This document shows, in pieces, positions 4,539 to 12,340 of a stretch of DNA of 12,340 bases. The stretch is from Baffinella frigidus (taxonomy: Eukaryota > Cryptophyceae > Cryptomonadales > Baffinellaceae). Under the pieces are notes generated by a model. That model was given only the letters and a program-made list of their open reading frames with translations, was not told the origin of the DNA and ran no database searches. Position numbers and translations under genes: made by a program. The stretch lies in the NCBI GenBank assembly GCA_026770585.1, contig MU647786.1, positions 1 through 12,340 of the forward strand. Direction: 5' to 3'. The first letter of the stretch is position 1. Each line of letters begins with the position of its first letter.

Positions 4539-7520
4539 TCAGATTACCAGGGGAGGGTCTTGATCCACTCGTTGCCAGAATTCGTCCACGTAGATTTGAG
4601 GGACGAACTTCTCTTTCACCCACGCGCTGTTCTCGTAATCGTGCTCCGTGAATTGCACCAGTAGCTCGCGCGTAGGGTCCACCCCCCCAGACAAATGGTC
4701 GGCCACGACACGGTGAATGGGAACCAAGGAGTTCTTGTACACGACGGAAGAACCAGCGTCCGGCAGCAGGTCCTTAAGATACTCGAGCCCTGGAAAAGAA
4801 AATTTCAAGGCTCGGATTAAGGTCCAGTTGACGGTCAAGGGCGGGTTGGCCGCGGCGCGGACGTCCAACATCCCCGTCTCAAAGGGCATGTTGTTAGGAT
4901 CGTCCGTCAGAGGGCAATCCAGAAGAAACACCGCGACCTGAAGAGGAGCCCGAGGAGAGGCGCGGCACGAATCGTATACGCGGACAAGGCGCGGTCCTTG
5001 GAAGGGGAAACCCGGATGGGAAGTCGGGTAGTAATCCTCAGGCAAGTACAGTTCGAGCGAATGACCGACGCAGAACTCCGCCAATTGGTCCGGAGTGACC
5101 TTGTCAATGTGGCGGCCGGTGTGGCGGGCCCAGTCGGCGGCCAACGAAAGTTGTGGTGCCGCGAAAGGTTTCCCGCCGAGGTGGGAAGGTCGTTCCACGA
5201 ATCGTCTGCAGCGGGCGAGACTGATAGGCTGCAGAATGTCACCCAACGTAGGAGGGAGTGCCAACCAAACGTAATTCTTGTTCGGGCCGCCGCGGGAGGT
5301 TGGTTCGTCGCTAGGCGGGGCAATCACCCGGAAGGGACCTACGAACCGAGAGCTCAAGCGCATGCAGGCGGTCCGGTCGCGTAGAGTGACCAGGTCCTTG
5401 GTGGAAAGAAGGACCAAGTCGCCGAGTTGGACGGGAACGTCGGTTCGCCGAGACACCTTCTCCTGGTTGTCCAATTGCGAGGATTCGAAGTGGTCCCGCC
5501 ACGCGGTGGTCAGGGCGATAATCCGGGTAGCGGCAGCCTCGGCACGAGGAACGTCGGAACGGATGCCACTCAGGTCACCTGGGAAGGCTGGTCGGCGGCC
5601 GTATGCCACCTCGAAGGGTGAAAAACCTGTGCTGGCACAGACGCTGCTGTTGAAAGCGAATTCGGCCATAGGCAGGTGTTCGGACCAGTTGGATCCCCAT
5701 CGCGAGACCATGGATCGCAAGATGTCGTACAAGGTCGCGTGAGAGTTTTCCACCTTGCCGTTAGTCTTGGGGTTGTAGGCGCTGGTATGGCGCATCGCCA
5801 CTCCGAGGCGAGCGGTCAACGCCTGCCAAAAGCCCGCCCGGAGACGGGTGTCGTTGTCGGCGATGATCTTCTCGGGACAACCATGGTTCCGAATCACGTG
5901 GTTGATAAGGTGCATAGCGGTGTCCTCGGCGGTGTCTGAGGCGGCGGCCGGGACGAAGCGGCACATGCCGGAAAGGCGGTCGATAAATGTCAAAATGCTG
6001 TCGCAGGTGCGACCTCCGTGCACGGAAGGAGGGAATCCCACACACCAATCGATATGTAGGATCTGCCAGGGAAAGTCTGGTGTCCCCAGCAGCTTCGCAT
6101 CGCCCCATGGAGAGCGTTTCACCGCGCGGTTACGTTGGCAGGTCAGGCATGAGAGGACGTATCTGTTGACGTCGCTCCACATACCGGACCAATAATAGCG
6201 TTCCTGGACGCGTGCCGCCGTCTTGTGGCGCCCGCAGTGACCGGCGGCCGAGGAGTCGTGCAGGCGCCGAAGGATTTCGATGCGAGCCTCGGGGCAGGGC
6301 ACACAGAGGCGGTCGCTGTAGAAGCCGGTTTTGAAAAGTAAACCGCCGCGCACAAAGAAACCTTCATGAGGGCGTCCCACGCCGTTGCGCCACAGCCGTT
6401 GCCACCGATGCGTGGCGGCGTACAGAGGTGTGAAGAGTTTCACCCAGTCAGGCTTCCATAAGTCGAGGAAGGTGACCGGGTCGACCCATTCGGAGTGAAG
6501 CGTCGCAAGCCACGGTGGTGTTTCGGGGTCGACCACACGTCCGCCGGTTCCGATGTCTGCAACTGTGGCGGCTGGTCCGAACCTGTCCAGGTGTTGGAGC
6601 CATGGGGCGTCCAAAGGGTCGGGCGTCGGGAGCGAATCAACGACCGTCGCTGCCATAGCGGGGGGCGTGATGGTACCAAGTGGTGCAGGTGGAGGAGGTC
6701 CCACCGGAGGTTTAGGTCGCGGGGGGACCCGACCACGCGTGCGCCACGCTACGATGTGGGAGTCACGAGGGTCGTGACAGGCGACCGAGTCACTCGACGA
6801 CGAAGAGTCGCTGTCGCCCGCATCGGAGTCAACGTCTGGTGAGGAATCGTCTGGACGCGTCGGCGGATCCAGGGTTGCCGCCAAACGAGCGGAACGTCTC
6901 GCAGGCTGCGTGGTGACGTGAAAAACGTAGCCTGAGGACCCCTCCTGCACCAGTGGTGTGACCCGAGGTCGGAGGGACACTGAAATTGGAAAGTCCTGGA
7001 GCAGAGGCGTGACCGCGTGGATGTCGGTCATGTCGGGCCCTGCTACTTGGTCGCCGGGGGGCGGGCCGAAGAACGCATTGTGCAGCACGTAGTTGAGGCG
7101 TTGACGTGAGGTCCACTTCGCGTGGTGCGGCTCGTGGTTGACGGGTGTCGGTCCGGCCTGGCTCGGATGCGAGACAAGGGGACGTGTGGGCCCCGGCGTA
7201 GTCGCACCCGGCATGGACGTCAGGTCCAGCTCCCTCGGTTCGGAAAGTCGCGACGGTGCATAGGGCGGTTGGGCGACCTGCAGGGGAGGTTCGTGTGTGA
7301 CAGGGACTGGTACGGTGATGTTGGTACAGTCGGTCGGCCACTCGTCGAAGTCAGCTGCCCACAACGATTCCCCGGGCGAGAAACACATTCCGTCGGGCGT
7401 TGCGGGGAGCGCCACGAGGGGGGATCGGGGGCGGAAGCCGGTGCTGTTGAAGACCCTGGTTGCGAGGCTGCCAGCCCGGGACCAGAGTGACGCCGGCGCG
7501 GCCACCGGGAGCTGTACGGC
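4539..7520 (-). CDS. Pol, C-terminal part: linker, integrase, GPF module, chromodomain-like tail
   Basis: This part directly continues the RT-RNase H frame after a single TAG (7521-7523), and ends at TGA (4539-4541). The first sense codon after the TAG is at 7520, and a GTG at 7505 opens the 988 residues numbered here. Residues 1 to about 340 are a low-complexity Pro/Ser/Asp-rich linker with RRSARLAA (203-210) and an acidic serine run (about 221-240). The integrase zinc finger is H416, H423, C453, C456. The catalytic triad is D486 (LHIDW), D550 (IIADND) and E586 (GKVEN), with DD35E spacing. AFNSSVCASTGFSPFEVAYG follows, as is usual in the family. SSRFVGPFRV (719-728) is the GPY/F module. Residues about 928-970 (IHRVVADH, ELLVQFTEHDYENSAWV) resemble a chromodomain, which would target integration to particular chromatin. 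The protein would join cDNA to host DNA in the nucleus. The roughly 340-residue linker before the zinc finger is unusually long. Confidence 0.9.
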   Translation of the reverse strand, partial: AVQLPVAAPASLWSRAGSLATRVFNSTGFRPRSPLVALPATPDGMCFSPGESLWAADFDEWPTDCTNITVPVPVTHEPPLQVAQPPYAPSRLSEPRELDLTSMPGATTPGPTRPLVSHPSQAGPTPVNHEPHHAKWTSRQRLNYVLHNAFFGPPPGDQVAGPDMTDIHAVTPLLQDFPISVSLRPRVTPLVQEGSSGYVFHVTTQPARRSARLAATLDPPTRPDDSSPDVDSDAGDSDSSSSSDSVACHDPRDSHIVAWRTRGRVPPRPKPPVGPPPPAPLGTITPPAMAATVVDSLPTPDPLDAPWLQHLDRFGPAATVADIGTGGRVVDPETPPWLATLHSEWVDPVTFLDLWKPDWVKLFTPLYAATHRWQRLWRNGVGRPHEGFFVRGGLLFKTGFYSDRLCVPCPEARIEILRRLHDSSAAGHCGRHKTAARVQERYYWSGMWSDVNRYVLSCLTCQRNRAVKRSPWGDAKLLGTPDFPWQILHIDWCVGFPPSVHGGRTCDSILTFIDRLSGMCRFVPAAASDTAEDTAMHLINHVIRNHGCPEKIIADNDTRLRAGFWQALTARLGVAMRHTSAYNPKTNGKVENSHATLYDILRSMVSRWGSNWSEHLPMAEFAFNSSVCASTGFSPFEVAYGRRPAFPGDLSGIRSDVPRAEAAATRIIALTTAWRDHFESSQLDNQEKVSRRTDVPVQLGDLVLLSTKDLVTLRDRTACMRLSSRFVGPFRVIAPPSDEPTSRGGPNKNYVWLALPPTLGDILQPISLARCRRFVERPSHLGGKPFAAPQLSLAADWARHTGRHIDKVTPDQLAEFCVGHSLELYLPEDYYPTSHPGFPFQGPRLVRVYDSCRASPRAPLQVAVFLLDCPLTDDPNNMPFETGMLDVRAAANPPLTVNWTLIRALKFSFPGLEYLKDLLPDAGSSVVYKNSLVPIHRVVADHLSGGVDPTRELLVQFTEHDYENSAWVKEKFVPQIYVDEFWQRVDQDPPLVI

Positions 7521-7523
7521 CTA
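7521..7523 (-). other. In-frame TAG between RNase H and integrase
   Basis: The minus-strand codons read ELVTC, TAG, AVQLPVAAP, with both sides in one frame and no other interruption for about 890 codons upstream and 990 downstream. The codon after TAG is GCC. It lies in a disordered linker, where it damages no fold. It may be a CAG-to-TAG mutation, a readthrough site, or a reassigned codon. Confidence 0.9.
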
Positions 7524-10289
7524 ACAGGTCACCAGTTCTTGTTCCGGCATCACATTAGGTGGCATAAAGACGGAAGGACACTCGTTTCGATCGGGGTCCT
7601 GCAGCAGCACGCCGTTATGGTCTATTGGAGGTCGGTCACGGCGTGGCAGGATAACTTTGGCTGCGAGCGAAGAAGCGTTGGCCGTCCCGTCCGGGTCGGG
7701 AAGGCCATAGTCGTCGGCGTCCGGGAGGGACAGCATGTCCGATTCCTTGGTGGTGTCCAAAAGATCCGGACGACGGGAAAGCGCGTCTTCGGTGACGATG
7801 CGCTTGCCGGGGCGGTGCTGGATGGTGAACGTGAACGAGCTAACGTATCCCCACCATCGCTGGAATGATGGGGACAGGTCCTTGCTTGTTTTCAACCAGG
7901 CCAAAGCGCTAGAATCGGTGATGACGCTGAAAGGTACTCCGGACAAGAACGGTCGGAAATACTTCAGGGCCCCGATGAACGAAAGCAGTTCGCGGGTGTG
8001 CGCGGCCTTGGTCCGCTCGGCCGGGTTGAAACTCTTAGAGCGGAACTCAATTGGCTTCCACATGGTGGTTTCGTCTGGCAAGGTGTGCAGTTGCCACAGG
8101 CTGCATCCCGCCGCGAACCCGGAGGCGTCGCAGCGTAATTGGTAAGTAAGGCCGGGGCGCGGTGTCGAGAGGACCTGGGGGGAACAACACACGTCCCGCA
8201 GGGCCTCGAAAGCCTTTTGTTCCTCGGGTCCCCAGGTGAAAGCGGTGTTTTTGCTCGTCAGCGCAGCGAGGGGTGCGGCGTAATTGCCAAACCCCTCGAT
8301 GTGACGTCGTAGGTAGACACAGAAACCGAGGAATGCACGTACGTCCGTGGTGGAAGTTGGGACGGGCCACTCGCGCAGCGCTGCAACGCGCGCGGGTTGG
8401 ACCGCTACACCTTCCGCGGACAGAACGTGTCCGAGGTAGTTACAGCGATCCAGCATGAACCGCGTTTTCTTTTCGGACAAATGGAGTTCTTGCTCTTCCA
8501 TGGCGTACAGAAAGGAATAGATGAACCCAAGGTGTTCCTCGAAGGTGCCCCCGTGAATCAGGGCGTCGTCGAGGAACACAGCAGCGTTTTCGGCCAGGAG
8601 GTTGCGACGTTCCGTGGGGTGTTTGCTCAAGTCCGGCAGGACGCAGGGCAACGACTGAAGAATACCGCTGAACAGGCGTTGTGCCACTGCGGGGCTGGAG
8701 GCAAGGCCCTGAGGGCATACCCTCCACTCGAATTGGCCGAAACACGTGGAGAAGGCGGTAAGCCATGAGTCTTCATCCCGCAAGCGGTTTTGGAAGAAGA
8801 AGTCGGAGCAATCGAAGCTGCTGAACCATACCGACGCTCCCAGCTGGTTCACGATGTTGGTCCATTCCGGGGGGGGAAAGTACTGTGTCTCGAGAACTTC
8901 GTTGAGAGCACGGTAGTCCACCACGGAGCGCAGGCTTCCGTCCGGTTTGGTCACAAAGAATAGACGAGCCGCCGTTCCCGAGTAGCTCGGTCGAATCCAT
9001 CCCTTGTTGAGATAATCCATAAGGATGGCCTTTGTGTACGCGATTTCTTCTTGACTGAGGCGTCCGACCCCAGCGCGTGGTGGGATGGATGCTCCCGGTT
9101 TGAGGTTACAGCTTCCGTTGACGAAACGGTAAGGAGGGAGCGAGTGAGGTTTTCGAAAGACCTCAGGAAAGCGCGCCACTACATCCAGCCAAGCCTGGGC
9201 CCGACGCGGGTCCTCGTCTGCGGGGGCGGGTGGCTTGGCTTGCAACGGGGTTGTCTCGGCGAAGAGCGACTTATCCGGCATCATAGGATCGGAAAGTCGC
9301 ACTTGAACGTGGTGCACCATATGAGGATTGTTGCGCGCGTAGTTGGTCAGAGCCGCGGCGTGTTTGCGATTCTTTGTAGCACTGCGGCGGACGTGACGCT
9401 CGGTGGTGGAAAGGCCTCCGGAGTCGTCAGGGCCGGGGGCGATATCACAGAAGTGCGTCTCGACCGATGGTCCACACGGCCCTTCGTCGAAGACGTAGTG
9501 TTCGCACGTGCCTCGGGGCTTTCCGAGGATTGGGATCAACACTGTAGGTGAGCCTGTAGTGGTGGTCACCGAGATCTTGTAACTGGGGGTGGAGCCCTGG
9601 AGTACGAATCCGCCCTGCAGAGGGAGGATGTAATCGAACCCCATGATCACGTCCTCGGTGATGTCAGCCACCACGAAACGTGCGCTCGGAAGCCGCTGAA
9701 CGCGCGGGCCCATACCGGTACTGTCTAGCACGTGGTGTGGGAGACGAATACGCACGTCAGAAGGGGTCCAGCCGTAGACGGCGCTGTTGGAGCCATCCGC
9801 GACTGTGATGGAGCCGGTGCCAGACGCCTTGGCGGGGACGTCGAAACCCAGAGAGCGCGCGGCGCCAGGTGAAAGGACGCAGTGACTCGATCCACTATCC
9901 CAAAGAACTCGAAAAGGCACGGCTGCGGAAGAATGTCCCGCAAGATTGAGGATGCTGCGGGGCAAGGAGCTATGGTGAATCTTTGGTTCCGGCGGACATT
10001 GAGTGGTGAACACCTCGGCGGCGACAGGTTCATGGAGGTCCAGGCCGGCGTGGCGCGCCGAGGGTGTCGATTCGGAACAGTCAGGAGTACGGTGTAGAGC
10101 TGCGGGAGATGGCATGCCTGACACATGTTCCGTCACAGAAGGATTCTGTGACGGTCCGGGCGGGAAGTCCGGGTCATCTCTGCTCGAGCAGCTCAATCGC
10201 CATTCCCCGGCGAGGACGCCTCCCGGTCGTCGGGTTCCGAAGTGGCGTCTTCGAAGGTTGGAGATCCATGATCGGAGAATTGTGACGGG
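7521..10289 (-). CDS. Pol, N-terminal part: aspartic protease, reverse transcriptase, RNase H
   Basis: Numbering here starts at the TTG codon at 10196 (891 residues to the TAG). The frame is open further back to 10289, with no ATG before residue 28. It overlaps the end of gag (stop 10193-10195) by about 97 nt in the -1 frame, so a gag-pol frameshift is the likely mode of expression. I see no canonical slippery heptamer. The retropepsin motif is LWDSGSSHCVLS (D100-S101-G102). RT motifs are FFVTKPDGSLRSVVDYRALN (413-432), the first catalytic Asp in SSFDCSDFF (D462), and FLDD (541-544). RNase H acidic residues are D690, E736, D761 and D804 (EDALSRRP). These activities process the polyprotein and copy element RNA into cDNA inside cytoplasmic particles. 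All key residues are intact. The RT palm reads FDCSDFFFQNRL where Ty3-type elements usually have a LDLxSGYHQI pattern, so the copy or lineage is divergent. Confidence 0.93.
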   Translation of the reverse strand, partial: PVTILRSWISNLRRRHFGTRRPGGVLAGEWRLSCSSRDDPDFPPGPSQNPSVTEHVSGMPSPAALHRTPDCSESTPSARHAGLDLHEPVAAEVFTTQCPPEPKIHHSSLPRSILNLAGHSSAAVPFRVLWDSGSSHCVLSPGAARSLGFDVPAKASGTGSITVADGSNSAVYGWTPSDVRIRLPHHVLDSTGMGPRVQRLPSARFVVADITEDVIMGFDYILPLQGGFVLQGSTPSYKISVTTTTGSPTVLIPILGKPRGTCEHYVFDEGPCGPSVETHFCDIAPGPDDSGGLSTTERHVRRSATKNRKHAAALTNYARNNPHMVHHVQVRLSDPMMPDKSLFAETTPLQAKPPAPADEDPRRAQAWLDVVARFPEVFRKPHSLPPYRFVNGSCNLKPGASIPPRAGVGRLSQEEIAYTKAILMDYLNKGWIRPSYSGTAARLFFVTKPDGSLRSVVDYRALNEVLETQYFPPPEWTNIVNQLGASVWFSSFDCSDFFFQNRLRDEDSWLTAFSTCFGQFEWRVCPQGLASSPAVAQRLFSGILQSLPCVLPDLSKHPTERRNLLAENAAVFLDDALIHGGTFEEHLGFIYSFLYAMEEQELHLSEKKTRFMLDRCNYLGHVLSAEGVAVQPARVAALREWPVPTSTTDVRAFLGFCVYLRRHIEGFGNYAAPLAALTSKNTAFTWGPEEQKAFEALRDVCCSPQVLSTPRPGLTYQLRCDASGFAAGCSLWQLHTLPDETTMWKPIEFRSKSFNPAERTKAAHTRELLSFIGALKYFRPFLSGVPFSVITDSSALAWLKTSKDLSPSFQRWWGYVSSFTFTIQHRPGKRIVTEDALSRRPDLLDTTKESDMLSLPDADDYGLPDPDGTANASSLAAKVILPRRDRPPIDHNGVLLQDPDRNECPSVFMPPNVMPEQELVTC

Positions 10290-11092
10290 TCATCTGCGAG
10301 ATCGCGTACGTCGAGAGGCGGTTCCGTCTCGATGTGATTGATTTTTCCGTCGAACCTGGCCTTGGTTGGGCAAATGGCAGAGGCCAGAGGTGCGGGGAAA
10401 CCATCACCCCCGCGGGTGTTGGCCTCGCCCGAAACTGCGGCACGGCGTGCGGTGTCGAATCGATCGGAGGTTGACGGTTGCCGTTGCGAGCGTTCCGACG
10501 GATGCCGCGGACCGTAGTCCGGCCGTGGGGCGTTTCCTTGGCGCGGAGGGGGACGGTTGTCTTGTTGGTAGGATCCCCGTGGGTTCTGGTTTGCGGGGCG
10601 GGACCCGGGACGTTGGTCACGTTGATTGCTACGGCTGTCATTGCCGCGGTAACCGCCGTTGCCAGTACCACGTGGGTCGTCTTGGCCGGACGAGTAGCCT
10701 CTCCGTTGTTCCCCGCCAGGGCGGTCATTGTGGTCGCCCCGGTTGTCGTTGCCGCGGTATCCGTTGTTGTCGTTTCCACGCTGGTCGTCCCTGCCAGAAG
10801 AGTAGCCCCGACGCGGGGATGGGTCGTGCCGGGCGTCACCACGTCCGCGGTTGCCATCCCGCGGGTAGTACGACTCGGGCGGGTAGTAATCGTTTCGGCG
10901 AGGCGCATCGTATCAGGGACCTCGCTCCCGGGACGAGGTCCGAGAGAAGCTCTGGTCGCGGTCTCCCTCGGTACGATGCCAAGCACGTCGTTCGTTCGCA
11001 AGGCGTTGAGAGGCGTGAGAATCGTTTTTGCCGTCCGAGCGGAAGGATTGTTCCATGCGGGCACGGATCACCGATGGGTGCCATGCTGCCAT
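10193..11092 (-). pseudogene. Gag, C-terminal fragment: RG/Y/D-rich nucleic-acid-binding tail
   Basis: The frame ends at TGA 10193-10195, immediately before the pol numbering start. It reads upstream through an Arg/Gly/Asn/Asp/Tyr-rich region (RGYSSG, GYRGND, RGDHNDRPGG) to an in-frame TGA at 10913-10915. Beyond that the same frame and composition continue (DRDQSFSRTSSRERG, AWHPSVIRARMEQSF) to about 11092. There the sequence gives way to RCC1 coding on the other strand, so the capsid region and start are lost. No CCHC zinc knuckle is present. The RG-rich tail may bind RNA in its place, as the GR boxes of foamy virus Gag do (inference). The last part before the stop is acidic. The TGA is most simply a CGA-to-TGA transition. 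A Thr-rich reading of the same DNA in another frame (10174-11064) is rejected. Confidence 0.7.
10598..10813 (-). repeat. 36-codon tandem duplication inside gag tail
   Basis: Two diverged units of 108 nt start at 10813 and 10705 (minus strand). Both encode RRGYSSG(R/Q)DD(Q/P)RG, then GYRGND. The exact multiple of three keeps the frame and implies selection on the protein reading while the duplication arose. Confidence 0.7.
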
Positions 11093-12340
11093 TCGTGGAC
11101 CTTGGGGACTTTCCAGTGGCTTCGATACAAATGGGTCATACCTTTGTGTGTGCGTTGTCCAAAGCTGGAATGGTTAAATGTTGGGGGTCAAACTGGTCAG
11201 GGGTTTTGGGAATTATGGGCTCGATAAAAAACCGTGGAGACGGTCCAGGACAGATGGGTTCAAACTTAGCGTATGTCAATCTGGGTACTAATGTTCCTGT
11301 GGTACAGCTGTCGACGGGTGATTCTCACACTTGCGCACTATTTGCGGACAATTCCGTCAAGTTTTGGGGGTACGGTTGGGGTGGAGTGTTAGGTTACGGC
11401 AACAGTCTAAATTACGGTGGCTCTCCAAATACAACAGGGGTAAATTTACCAACGGTAGACGTCGGGGTTGGTACGGTGTTACGTGTGTGGGCGTTTATGA
11501 GATCGACGTGTGTACAGATGAATAGCGGGGATTTGAAATGTTGGGGTTCCAACGAATACGGTGCTCTCGGTACGGATGTTATGGGTAATGTGGGGAATGA
11601 CGTAGGCCAGATGGGTGTTAATTTGTCTACAGTCAAGATACCATCTGGGAGATACGTGATATCGCTAAGTGGTAGTTATGCCGTGTGTGCCGTCTTAGAC
11701 GACGCTTCTTTGATTTGCTGGGGTGATTCAACGCGTCTTGCTCTTGGGTATACTCCTGGAAATACTCACATCGGTAATAGCGCAGGATCCATGGACACTA
11801 TTGTACCAGTTAACACTGGTAGAAATGGAAAGGTGTTACAAGTGTCTGTATCCCGTTATCATACTTGTATTCTGCGACAGACAAGAGAGGTTGTATGTTG
11901 GGGTGTAACTTCGGCGTGTGCGTTCGGGTATGGTCGAATTGGAAAATCGGATGTAGTGGGATACTAAGCTACAGACATGGGAGATAATCTTCATGTAGTG
12001 GATGTTGGCACAACGACGAATCCGGTGGTGACAGTGTCCAGTGGATATTTCAACTTATGTGTTGTGCTATTCAACGGCAGTGTAAAATGTTGGGGTTATA
12101 ACACCAATGGTGCGCTTGGTCGGGGGGATGATCAATTTGCTGCTGGTTGTGAACCGAACGAGATGGGTTCTTACTTACGCCCTGTGGATTTGGGTGTGAA
12201 CACGTCGTGTGGTATACAGTCCATTACAACAACCCCAGAGCCCACTACCACTACTGCACAGCCCACCACAACCACTCCAGAGCCCACTACGACCACTTCT
12301 ACCACGCCCGAGCCCACTACGACCACTTCTACCACGCCCG
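11074..12340 (+). CDS. RCC1-repeat protein, 5'-truncated, internal TAA, continues past window
   Basis: Six RCC1-type repeats of about 60-70 residues are visible. Each has a hydrophobic strand, G-x-x-HTCAL or an equivalent, S/D-V-K-CWG-x-N and G-x-LG, with MGxNLxxVxLG between repeats (for example MGSNLAYVNLG and MGDNLHVVDVG). They belong to the RCC1/ATS1-like beta-propeller superfamily. Known members act as Ran exchange factors or as protein-interaction or extracellular propellers, and no specific role can be assigned here. A TAA at 11965-11967 falls in the linker after repeat five, but the sixth repeat continues in the same frame. A Pro/Thr-rich tail (PEPTTTT) follows to the window edge, like a glycosylated stalk. 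The 5' end is lost at the junction with retrotransposon gag. No signal peptide is visible. Base composition is more AT-rich than in the element. The same frame is open upstream to 10366, but there it is antisense to gag and is not counted. Confidence 0.85.
12281..12340 (+). repeat. 30-bp tandem repeat encoding PTTTTSTTPE
   Basis: Positions 12281-12310 and 12311-12340 are identical, beginning AGCCCACTACGACCACTTCT, and the array runs off the window. Looser PTTTT units precede it from about 12233. It encodes the Thr/Pro-rich tail of the RCC1-repeat protein. Confidence 0.9.

Larger units (their letters stand above)
4539..11092 (-). mobile_element. Ty3/Gypsy LTR retrotransposon (chromovirus-like), 5'-truncated
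   Basis: The minus strand carries, in element order, the gag C-terminus, protease, reverse transcriptase, RNase H, integrase and a chromodomain-like tail. RT before integrase is the Ty3/Gypsy (Metaviridae) order, and a C-terminal chromodomain is the mark of chromoviruses. The coding part is GC-rich with few breaks: one TGA in gag and one TAG in pol. The 5' LTR, primer-binding site and most of gag are absent, replaced at about 11074-11092 by an RCC1-repeat gene. The 3' LTR cannot be delimited because its partner is missing. The small number of breaks suggests a fairly recent copy. Confidence 0.9.

Noticed and set aside
10174-11064. Minus-strand 296-codon Thr/Ala-rich ORF
   Set aside because: It is an alternate frame of the gag tail. 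The neighbouring frame, ending at 10193, has the Arg/Gly/Asp composition of a nucleocapsid region and leads directly to pol. This one is Thr-rich because of the codon shift.
10366-11066. N-terminal extension of the RCC1 ORF
   Set aside because: It is open but antisense to gag, has no RCC1 repeat, and is Arg/Gly-biased in the way expected of a reverse-strand shadow.

Overview
The window is eukaryotic nuclear DNA, most likely from an alga or another protist. The evidence is a nearly complete gene set of a Ty3/Gypsy-type LTR retrotransposon, plant/alga-type telomere-like tracts (CCCTAAA), a PHD zinc finger remnant, and an RCC1-repeat gene with a Thr/Pro-rich tail. Nothing looks like a bacterial operon. 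I cannot name the species. The window opens with 28 G, which suggests a contig end or an artefact.

Layout. Positions 1-423 hold no recognisable gene. Positions 424-1324 look subtelomeric: a short unit runs into degenerate CCCTAAA tracts twice (from about 471 and from about 1181). Between the two lies a fragment (about 686-1117) with a Cys/His cluster like the zinc-binding tail of retroelement reverse transcriptases. Positions 1324-2696 hold a decayed gene that begins with a broken PHD finger and has two frame changes and two in-frame stops. Positions 2697-3254 are packed with short hairpins of different sequence. Positions 3277-3440 hold a degenerate direct repeat. A 132-codon plus-strand ORF with a poly(A) signal lies at 3855-4253, and more hairpins and a 28-bp direct repeat lie at 4301-4437.

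From 4539 to about 11092, on the minus strand, is the retrotransposon. Read in its own direction it has the C-terminal part of gag (RG/Y/D-rich, no CCHC knuckle, one internal TGA), then pol in the -1 frame (aspartic protease, reverse transcriptase, RNase H), then a single in-frame TAG, then a long linker, an H2C2 + DD35E integrase, a GPF module and a chromodomain-like C-terminus. That order and the C-terminal chromodomain point to a chromovirus-like Ty3/Gypsy element. Its 5' LTR and most of gag are missing, and no LTR pair can be defined within the window.

From about 11074 to the right edge, on the plus strand, is an RCC1-repeat gene whose 5' end is lost at the gag junction. It is visibly less GC-rich than the element, carries one in-frame TAA at 11965, and runs off the edge in a PTTTT repeat. 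The points most worth a second look are the two telomere-tract junctions in the orientation expected for end-attached retroelements, the single TAG between RNase H and integrase, the recurrence of TAA/TAG as the interrupting codon in three genes, the hairpin array, and the antisense ORF beside the element's 3' end.
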